64,000 nucleotides of DNA from Filobacillus milosensis (GTDB taxonomy: Bacteria; Bacillota; Bacilli; Bacillales; Alkalibacillaceae). This document shows positions 56,388-64,000 of the stretch, in pieces. The notes beneath the pieces are model-generated. The model was not told the origin of the DNA. It saw only the letters and a program-made list of their open reading frames with translations, and made no database searches. The stretch covers positions 62,001 through 126,000 of the forward strand of contig NZ_SOPW01000002.1 of the NCBI RefSeq assembly GCF_004402015.1. Reading direction: 5' to 3'. Numbering within the stretch: position 1 is the stretch's first letter; each line of letters starts with the position of its first letter. The position numbers and the translations under genes are program-made.

Positions 56388-56490
56388 TTAGTGGCCGATT
56401 CGAAAGAATTAGTGGCCAATACTCCTCGTTAGTGTCCAATACAGAAAAATTAGTGTCCGATTTGTGTAATTTAGTGTCCAATACTCCTGT
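56388..56490. repeat. Phased intergenic array B, core TTAGTGKCC, five units
   Basis: Cores start at 56388, 56409, 56429, 56450 and 56471 (spacings 21, 20, 21, 21). Same word as array A (TTAGTGGCCRATA), 39 kb away, with TTAGTGTCC variants. Directly beyond the glpD terminator. Confidence 0.85.
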
Positions 56491-56511
56491 TTTTGGAAAA
56501 AGCAACCATAA

Positions 56512-56542
56512 TAAAACCCCACAGATTTAAGCCTGTGGGGTT
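56512..56542 (-). terminator. Terminator of the glpKD operon
   Basis: AACCCCACAG/CTGTGGGGTT perfect stem that includes the glpD stop codon, followed by TTAT on the minus strand. Confidence 0.85.
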
Positions 56543-58182
56543 GGTTCCTTCGCTTGTTTTATCGCTATATCTAACTCTTTATAATAAATGTCTGTTTCTT
56601 CATCATTCCATTCAAAAAACTCACTCATTTTCTTCACAACAGGTTCTTTATACTTTTCAACCCATTTTATATCAAAAAATAATGCGCCTGTTCGTCTAAT
56701 AAAAAAGTCAACTGGCTTGTATACGAGTTCGTGCATCATGGAATATAAAAGTTCCGAATGAATTTCAGGAGCTAATTCATCCTCCAGTACTTTCACTCGT
56801 TCATATTCATTAAATAAAAGATGAACATTTGAGCCGTAACGGTCAATCCATTGTGATAAAACTTCATCAGGAATGCCTTTATCTTGACCCTCGTTTGTAG
56901 CAATCGCTTTAAATGCTTTAAATCCTTTTGAACCACCTACATTTGCTCCGCTTATCGGATAATGCTTGGTCTGTGATTCTGGAAAACTTCGGTCAGTTTT
57001 ATTAGATAAAACATCACTCACCTGATCAACAATTTGTTCAGCCATTTTACGATAACCAGTTAACTTTCCACCAGCGATTGAGATTAAACCTGAGTCAGAC
57101 ACGAACACTTCATCTTTACGTGAAATTTCAGATGGGCTCTTCCCTTCTTCATGAATGAGCGGGCGAATCCCAGCCCAAGTAGATTCAATATCATCCTCAG
57201 TTAAGTCCAATCCCTGAAACATATCTCGAATCGTATCTAATAAATAAGCCCGATCGTCTTTGGTTATTGTAGGTGTTGATAATTCCTCTGTAAATTCTGT
57301 ATCCGTAGTCCCGACATAGGTTTTACCTTCACGAGGTATGGCAAAAACCATCCGGCCATCGGATGTGTCATAATATACAGCCTGCTGTAACGGAAACTTA
57401 GCTTGATCAAAAACAACATGAACACCCTTTGTATGATAAAGGTGTTTATTGTGCTTGGTGTGGTCCATCGAACGAATATGATCCACCCAAGGTCCAGTTG
57501 CATTGACGACCGTTTCCCCATAAACATTGTATTGAGTATTAGATAATAAATCGTTAGCCTTAACACCAATGACTTTACCATCTCGATATAAGAGCTGCTC
57601 AACTTTCATGTAATTAAACGCCGCAGCCCCTTCTTCGACTGCTTTTTTTAACACTTCCAATGTTAAGCGCGCATCATCAGTCTTATACTCTACATAATAG
57701 CCGCTTCCCTTCAAGCCTTCTTTTTTAAGTAAAGGTTCCTTTTCTAAAGTCTCCTCTACTGATAACATTTGGCGACGCTCGTCTTTCTTTACACCCGCTA
57801 AGTAGTCGTAAACTCGAAGGCCGATATTAGTCGAAAACGAACCGAATGAACCTTTTTCATAAAGCGGCAGCAGCATCCACTCAGGTGTTGTCACATGAGG
57901 ACCATTTTCATAAACAATTTCGCGTTCCTTGCCAACTTCTGCGACCATTTTGACTTCGAAGTTTTTCAAATAACGTAAACCGCCATGAACAAGTTTAGTC
58001 GATCGGCTAGATGTACCCGCAGCAATGTCTTGCATTTCTAACAACAACACACTCATGCCGCGAGTCACAGCATCAAGCGCAATACCTGCACCTGTTATAC
58101 CTCCACCAATGACGATTAAATCAAATTGATTTTGTAAAACTTCTTTGTTTATCTCACGAAGTTGATTATTTAAAAAATTCAT
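56527..58182 (-). CDS. glpD: Glycerol-3-phosphate dehydrogenase (FAD, aerobic)
   Basis: 551-aa membrane-associated flavoprotein feeding electrons into quinone. FAD motif LIVIGGGITGAGIALDA (~24-40), SSRSTKLVHGGLRYL, and the C-terminal DUF helical domain with the ATNEGQ..IPDEVL segment. ATG behind AAAGGG. It follows glpK by 13 bases, giving glpK-glpD with no glpF next to it. Confidence 0.96.
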   Translation of the reverse strand: MNFLNNQLREINKEVLQNQFDLIVIGGGITGAGIALDAVTRGMSVLLLEMQDIAAGTSSRSTKLVHGGLRYLKNFEVKMVAEVGKEREIVYENGPHVTTPEWMLLPLYEKGSFGSFSTNIGLRVYDYLAGVKKDERRQMLSVEETLEKEPLLKKEGLKGSGYYVEYKTDDARLTLEVLKKAVEEGAAAFNYMKVEQLLYRDGKVIGVKANDLLSNTQYNVYGETVVNATGPWVDHIRSMDHTKHNKHLYHTKGVHVVFDQAKFPLQQAVYYDTSDGRMVFAIPREGKTYVGTTDTEFTEELSTPTITKDDRAYLLDTIRDMFQGLDLTEDDIESTWAGIRPLIHEEGKSPSEISRKDEVFVSDSGLISIAGGKLTGYRKMAEQIVDQVSDVLSNKTDRSFPESQTKHYPISGANVGGSKGFKAFKAIATNEGQDKGIPDEVLSQWIDRYGSNVHLLFNEYERVKVLEDELAPEIHSELLYSMMHELVYKPVDFFIRRTGALFFDIKWVEKYKEPVVKKMSEFFEWNDEETDIYYKELDIAIKQAKEPTPQA

Positions 58183-58195
58183 CTAAGCACCCTTT

Positions 58196-59737
<1,542 letters not shown>

Positions 59738-59773
59738 TTAGTTCAAACAAAACTAAGATTCAATTTTATTTAG

Positions 59774-59900
59774 TAGTCCGCTACAGGCGGACGCTTTCCG
59801 CGGGCACGGCTTCAACTTCCCAAAACTCACTGTCGTTCGTTTTGCGTGATTTTCAGCTCGTGCTGTTCCCGCAAGAGTCGCCGCCTTTCGCTCAACCTTT
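59774..59900. repeat. REP-like Bacillaceae palindromic element
   Basis: GC-rich island in AT-rich DNA: CGCTACAGGCGGACGCTTTC, CGCGGGCACGGC ... GCTCGTGCTGTTCCCGCAAGAGTCGCCGCCTTTCGCTC. The two ends are imperfect inverted repeats that can fold into one long hairpin. Words such as GGACGCTTTCCGCGGGC and CCGCC-TTTCGCT recur in dispersed repeats of many Bacillaceae genomes as I remember them. No ORF of its own. Confidence 0.75.
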
Positions 59901-59952
59901 CATATCAATATATTTTTAGCAACAACATCGAATTAGAAAACTAAACAAATAA

Positions 59953-60004
59953 ACAAAAAACGTATACCACCATTGATGTCAGTCCATCTCTTGGAAGTAT
60001 ACGT
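59953..60004 (-). terminator. Terminator of the hprK-yvoF operon
   Basis: ACGTATAC..CCA/TGG..GTATACGT hairpin followed by T6 on the minus strand, just after the acetyltransferase stop. Confidence 0.8.
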
Positions 60005-60018
60005 GAGAGTAATGAAAA

Positions 60019-60534
60019 TTATTTCTGTTGAAGCTGGCGTTGCTCCATTTCTTCTTTTGTATAGATGACACGCATAGGATTTCCACCGACAAAGCTTCCT
60101 GCCGGTACATCCTCATGGACGAGCGTTGCCGCTGAAATAACAGCACCGTCACCAATTGTCACTCCAGGTAAAATCGTACAATTGGCACCGACCATCACTT
60201 CATCACCAATGCGTACATCACCTAAACGGTATTCATCTATTAAATACTCATGCGCTAAAATCGTTGTGTTATATCCTATAATCGAGTTTTTTCCTATATG
60301 AATTTTCTCAGGAAACATCACATCAGGCATGACCATCAGCGCGAGCGCCGTGTGCTTACCAATTTCCATTCGTAAAAAGGTCTTATATAACCAACTTTTT
60401 ACGGCTAATGATGGTGTATAACGTCCTATTTGGATAAAAATAAAATTCTTACATACTTTTAAAAATGGCACGGTTTTATAAATCTGCCAAAGTGAATTGT
60501 TCGACGTTACACGGTAGCGCTCAGTCTTGCGCAT
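60019..60534 (-). CDS. yvoF: Left-handed beta-helix acetyltransferase YvoF
   Basis: 171-aa acyltransferase with hexapeptide repeats: IHIGKNSIIGYNTTIL, VRIGDEVMVGANCTILPGVT and IGDGAVISAATLV, plus the catalytic-type His in AHEYLID. Related to maltose/galactoside O-acetyltransferases; the acceptor is unknown. Start at ATG 60534 with AGGAGTG; a TTG five codons upstream overlaps the end of ppaX. Last gene of hprK-lgt-yvoD-ppaX-yvoF. Confidence 0.88.
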   Translation of the reverse strand: MRKTERYRVTSNNSLWQIYKTVPFLKVCKNFIFIQIGRYTPSLAVKSWLYKTFLRMEIGKHTALALMVMPDVMFPEKIHIGKNSIIGYNTTILAHEYLIDEYRLGDVRIGDEVMVGANCTILPGVTIGDGAVISAATLVHEDVPAGSFVGGNPMRVIYTKEEMEQRQLQQK

Positions 60535-60538
60535 GTGA

Positions 60539-61177
60539 TCACTCCTCAACGATCTTTAATAAATCTGAAATATGATCTAATACATAATCTGGTTCTAATG
60601 ATTCAATAAAATCTTTTCCTTTAGCAGACCACGCTACACCTGCAGTTTTCGTTCCAGCGTTTTTTCCTGAGTGAATATCGTGAGAGTTATCACCAATCAT
60701 AATGGTTGATTCCGGTTTGCCACCCAGTGCTTTCATCCCTTTTAATACAGGTTCTGGATCTGGTTTGGCATGATTCACATCATCTAAACCAATGACTACA
60801 TCAAAGAATTGGTCTAAGTGAGTTAATGCTAATCCTTTAAGAGCAGTTTCTCGAATTTTCGTCGTTACAATCGCCATCTTATAGCCTTTCTCATGTAACT
60901 GCTGAATCGTTTCAAATACACCATCATAGCTTGTTACAAATAAATCATGATTCGCAAGATTGTGCTTTCTATATGTTTGAACCATTTCATCAACTTCATC
61001 TGGATTAACTTTTTCAAAAGAATCACGCAAAGGCGGTCCCATAAATTGTAAAATGTCTTCTGTAGAGTAGTCTTCATTTAAATGTTCACGAAATGTATGT
61101 TTAAAAGATTCTACAATCAATTCATTTGTATCAATAAGTGTCCCATCTAAATCAAATAGTATCGTACGTACGCTCAT
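60539..61177 (-). CDS. ppaX: Pyrophosphatase PpaX
   Basis: 212-aa HAD-family phosphatase: FDLDGTLIDTNELI with the nucleophile Asp, MAIVTTKIRETALKGL (Thr motif II), and MIGDNSHDIHSGKNAG (motif IV). In the HprK operon it hydrolyses the pyrophosphate released when HprK dephosphorylates P-Ser-HPr/Crh. Start at ATG 61177 with AAGGAT; its first 26 bases overlap the yvoD end, so longer open frames upstream are artefacts of that overlap. Confidence 0.95.
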   Translation of the reverse strand: MSVRTILFDLDGTLIDTNELIVESFKHTFREHLNEDYSTEDILQFMGPPLRDSFEKVNPDEVDEMVQTYRKHNLANHDLFVTSYDGVFETIQQLHEKGYKMAIVTTKIRETALKGLALTHLDQFFDVVIGLDDVNHAKPDPEPVLKGMKALGGKPESTIMIGDNSHDIHSGKNAGTKTAGVAWSAKGKDFIESLEPDYVLDHISDLLKIVEE

Positions 61178-62126
61178 GTCTAACAGTATCCTTTCTGATG
61201 CCTTTTTCTTTATTCTTTTCAGCTCGGTTCCAAATATAAGCAATAGCAGCAGTTAATATAATTGCTGTCGTTAATCTTATCAACAATAATGGCCAAACAG
61301 GTATACCTAATGGAATAAAAACTACGGTATCTTCAACGACGGCGTGACATGTGACCAAGAAGATTAACACAAGAGTCATATCTTTTTTGGATACATTGTC
61401 TTCTTTAACCGCTTGAATCATAACACCTGCTCCATAAGCCAATCCAATCGTCAGGCCAGCCACTAATGTCATCGAAGCATTCTCTTTTACACCTAACATC
61501 TTAGTAAACGGTGCTAGCTTCTTAGACATCCAATCCATCCAATGATGCTCTTTCAACCACTGCATAATAATCATGAGTGGAATGACGATTGCTGCTAATT
61601 GAACAATCGATAACGCAGCTGTTTCTAAACCGGATAACGTGATTTCAATCCATCCATTTGGCGCAGCACCTTCATTAGAAATCAGACCGTATTTAGCCAT
61701 TTCCTGCCCACCGCTCCAGAACAGGTTAATCATCATCGCAGAGAATACGGCTAAACCAACTCTTACCGCAATAATGACCCAAAACTTCACGCCAACTTTT
61801 GATGCAACGGCCGATTCGATAAATAAATTGTGTGAAAAAGAAAGCATTAAAGCTAAAATGAATACTTCTTTAACTGTAAAATCAAAACTGACAATCGCAC
61901 CGATCCCGGCATACAGATTAAGCGCATTACCTAATACTAACGGTACAGCCGCTTCACCAGGCAAGCCTAAAAATCCCATCAAAGGTTCTAACCAATCTAT
62001 CACAAACGGCAAAACCGGTGTGTATTGCAGAATAGATACGATTAATGTAATTGGAAAAATTACTTTACCTAACGTCCAAGTTAACGATAAACCACTATTC
62101 AGTCCCCTTTTTAAAGTTCCCTTCAC
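61152..62126 (-). CDS. yvoD: Nucleoside-recognition (Gate-domain) membrane protein YvoD
   Basis: 324-aa membrane protein with about eight helices, including LGLPGEAAVPLVLGNALNLY and VAGLTIGLAYGAGVMIQAV, the Gate/nucleoside-recognition pattern also seen in SpmA/SpmB and FeoB. The transported or sensed molecule is unknown; position between lgt and ppaX is conserved in Bacillus. The C-terminal tail (EKNKEKGIRKDTVRHERTYD) is basic and partly encoded within the ppaX start region. Confidence 0.87.
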   Translation of the reverse strand: MKGTLKRGLNSGLSLTWTLGKVIFPITLIVSILQYTPVLPFVIDWLEPLMGFLGLPGEAAVPLVLGNALNLYAGIGAIVSFDFTVKEVFILALMLSFSHNLFIESAVASKVGVKFWVIIAVRVGLAVFSAMMINLFWSGGQEMAKYGLISNEGAAPNGWIEITLSGLETAALSIVQLAAIVIPLMIIMQWLKEHHWMDWMSKKLAPFTKMLGVKENASMTLVAGLTIGLAYGAGVMIQAVKEDNVSKKDMTLVLIFLVTCHAVVEDTVVFIPLGIPVWPLLLIRLTTAIILTAAIAYIWNRAEKNKEKGIRKDTVRHERTYDTI

Positions 62127-62150
62127 GTTTGTTCTCCCCTATCGTTCAAA

Positions 62151-63011
62151 CTACTTCTTTTTCAACTTTGACTTTTTATTATTTTTCTTTAATGACGTCC
62201 CATCATATAACACATCATCATAACCTATTTTATGACGATAATATAAAACAATCAAACTGCCAAGAATTAATAAAATAGAAATAACCTGAGCCGTTCGTAG
62301 TCCAGGAACGATGTATAAACTGTCCGTACGCATTGCCTCGATAAAAAATCTTCCGAATGAATACCACATGACGTAAGATAGGAAAATCACACCACGTCTT
62401 GGGTTCACTTTATATCGTAGGAATAATAACAATGCAATACCAAGTAAACTCCACATGGATTCATATAAAAATGTTGGGTGATGATATACTCCATCGACAC
62501 ACATCTGATTCATGATCCAATCCGGTAGATACTGCAACACATTTTGATATGTCGATTCAGATACCGGGCCACCATAAGCCTCCTGGTTCATAAAGTTACC
62601 CCAGCGTCCTAGCATCTGACCAATTAAAATACTAGGCGCAGCAATATCTGCAACTTTCCAGAAGGATACATTTTTTCGTTTTGCATAAATATAAGCCACT
62701 AATACTGAAGCAATAAGCGCTCCGTGAATGGCTAAACCACCTTCACGAATGTCTATGATTTCTAAGAACGAGTCATAATGCTCCCATTGAAAAATAACGT
62801 AATACAGTCTTGCACCAATGATGGCTGCTGGAATAGCAAACACTAGTAAATCAATAAAGAAATCTTTATGTAGCCCTAATCGCTTGGATTCCTTTTGAGC
62901 AACCAATAAAGCGATTAATGCTCCTAACATAATTAAAAATCCATACCAATAGACCGGAAATGGACCTAATTCAATAAACACACGATCATAAGGTTCTGCC
63001 TTACAGTACAT
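62151..63011 (-). CDS. lgt: Prolipoprotein diacylglyceryl transferase
   Basis: 286-aa seven-helix enzyme that transfers diacylglyceryl from phosphatidylglycerol to the lipobox Cys of prolipoproteins, as required by the two lipoproteins in this window. Signature GRWGNFMNQEAYGG (~134-147), His in EGGLAIHGAL, and the late FGRFFIEAMRTDSL. ATG with GGGGGAC. Lys-rich C-terminal tail. 14 bases after hprK. Confidence 0.96.
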   Translation of the reverse strand: MYCKAEPYDRVFIELGPFPVYWYGFLIMLGALIALLVAQKESKRLGLHKDFFIDLLVFAIPAAIIGARLYYVIFQWEHYDSFLEIIDIREGGLAIHGALIASVLVAYIYAKRKNVSFWKVADIAAPSILIGQMLGRWGNFMNQEAYGGPVSESTYQNVLQYLPDWIMNQMCVDGVYHHPTFLYESMWSLLGIALLLFLRYKVNPRRGVIFLSYVMWYSFGRFFIEAMRTDSLYIVPGLRTAQVISILLILGSLIVLYYRHKIGYDDVLYDGTSLKKNNKKSKLKKK

Positions 63012-63025
63012 TTAAATCGTCCCCC

Positions 63026-63964
63026 TTATTCAATCTCTTTTTTGTCTACATCGCCAATCATCGAATTTAAACGTTCTGAAAATTCTTCAGCCGTATTAAC
63101 TCCCATTCGTTTAAGCCTAAAGTTCATCGCTGCCACTTCAATAATGACCGAGACGTTTCGACCAGGTCGAACAGGTATGGTAGCTTTCGGCAGATGTACA
63201 TCGATAATCTGCATCGTATCCTCATCTAAGCCCAGGCGGTCATATAGTTTATGTTCATCCCAAGTTTCTAGATTAACAACTAATGAAATTCGTTTATAAT
63301 TACGAACCGCACCTGCCCCAAATAACGTCATCACATTAATAATTCCTAACCCACGAATTTCAAGTAAGTGCTCAATCAGATTTGGTGGGTTTCCTATTAA
63401 TGTATCGTAGTCTTCCTGGCGAATCTCAACATTATCATCTGCAACCAGTCGATGACCTCGTTTAACAAGTTCAAGCGCAGTCTCGCTTTTACCAATACCA
63501 CTTTTACCAGTAATAAGGACTCCAACACCATAAACATCAACTAGTACGCCATGCAATGCAGTCGAAGGCGCGAATTTTGTTTCTAAAAAGTTCGTTAAAC
63601 GACTAATAACTCGTGTCGTTTTGTATGGAGAGCGCATCACCGGAACGCCAGCATGGTCTGCGGCTTCAATGAGTGCTTTTGGCACATCTAACCCTCTGGT
63701 AATTACAATGCCAGGAGTTACATCCGTACATAGCTTCTCCATTCGGTCTTTAATTTCATCTACTTGTAAATCGTATAAAAACATTAACTCTGTTCGTCCC
63801 ATTAATTGGAGTCGTTCTTTAGGATAATGTGTAAAATACCCTGCCATCTCCATTCCAGGACGTGAGATATCACTTGTAACTATTTCACGATGAACGCCGT
63901 CTTTTCCGGCGACTAACTCTAAATCAAATCGTTCGATTAAATCCTTAGTACGGACTTTAATCAT
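63026..63964 (-). CDS. hprK: HPr kinase/phosphorylase
   Basis: 312-aa bifunctional enzyme that phosphorylates Ser46 of HPr and Crh and removes it again, the central sensor of catabolite repression. Walker [17 protein letters not shown] (~148-163), signature [20 protein letters not shown] (~199-218). Start at ATG 63964 with AAAGGAGAG; the frame continues to 63997 without a ribosome site. First gene of hprK-lgt-yvoD-ppaX-yvoF. Confidence 0.97.
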   Translation of the reverse strand: MIKVRTKDLIERFDLELVAGKDGVHREIVTSDISRPGMEMAGYFTHYPKERLQLMGRTELMFLYDLQVDEIKDRMEKLCTDVTPGIVITRGLDVPKALIEAADHAGVPVMRSPYKTTRVISRLTNFLETKFAPSTALHGVLVDVYGVGVLITGKSGIGKSETALELVKRGHRLVADDNVEIRQEDYDTLIGNPPNLIEHLLEIRGLGIINVMTLFGAGAVRNYKRISLVVNLETWDEHKLYDRLGLDEDTMQIIDVHLPKATIPVRPGRNVSVIIEVAAMNFRLKRMGVNTAEEFSERLNSMIGDVDKKEIE

Positions 63965-64000
63965 CCGTATCTCTCCTTTATATGTAACATTATTCATAAC

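Overview
The window is chromosomal DNA of a low-GC, endospore-forming Bacillaceae bacterium. The evidence is long gene-order agreement with Bacillus subtilis (cggR-gapA-pgk-tpiA-gpmI-eno; secG-est-rnr-smpB-ssrA; yvcI-yvcJ-yvcK-whiA-crh; hprK-lgt-yvoD-ppaX-yvoF), strong AGGAGG-type ribosome binding sites, and sporulation-type small genes. Many proteins are acidic and several Na+-coupled or cation transporters are present, so a halotolerant relative (Halobacillus/Virgibacillus-like) is plausible, but this is inference.

Layout. 1-12 kb: edge of ftsW, an ABC-F ATPase, a zinc alcohol dehydrogenase, four transporters, three tandem YjcZ-like micro-proteins, an M42 peptidase, a TspO-like protein, a DUF1540 protein, a solo LAGLIDADG protein and a 45-residue Arg-rich peptide. 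12-17 kb: ssrA (tmRNA), smpB, rnr, esterase and secG, with a GNAT gene inserted on the opposite strand between smpB and rnr. 17-27 kb: an acidic amino-acid symporter, the glycolytic operon under CggR, a glutaredoxin and an RsbW-like kinase. 27-33 kb: nitric oxide synthase, DUF421, an EAL phosphodiesterase behind a c-di-GMP-I riboswitch, a lipoprotein, a secreted amidase-like protein, tRNA-Arg(CCG) and clpP with a CtsR box. 33-39 kb: cupredoxin lipoprotein, yhdT-panF, and a MoxR/VWA pair.

39.5-49.8 kb: two convergent operons that together encode what I read as a complete route from lysine to crotonyl-CoA: lysine 6-dehydrogenase, semialdehyde dehydrogenase, aminotransferase, a TPP-dependent enzyme (proposed 2-oxoadipate decarboxylase), a GabD-like dehydrogenase, a class III CoA-transferase and a glutaryl-CoA dehydrogenase. 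The glutaryl operon has its own promoter, an inverted-repeat operator candidate and a structured leader ending in a terminator. 50-64 kb: crh-whiA-yvcK-rapZ-yvcI, trxB, a TPR protein, glpK-glpD, and hprK-lgt-yvoD-ppaX-yvoF. HprK, its substrate Crh, and PpaX (which removes the pyrophosphate HprK makes) are all in this window, together with the glycolytic and glycerol genes that this carbon-control system acts on.

The most unusual non-coding signal is a set of short-word arrays. Each has a 6-10 bp core repeated at almost exactly 20-21 bp (two helical turns) with unrelated filler of constant length. Most lie just outside a Rho-independent terminator, and the core word differs from locus to locus (TTAGTGGCC, GCGGAT, ACTAGAAA, GAGCGCTC, TGGCGAGTG). 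I do not recognise a named family for them.
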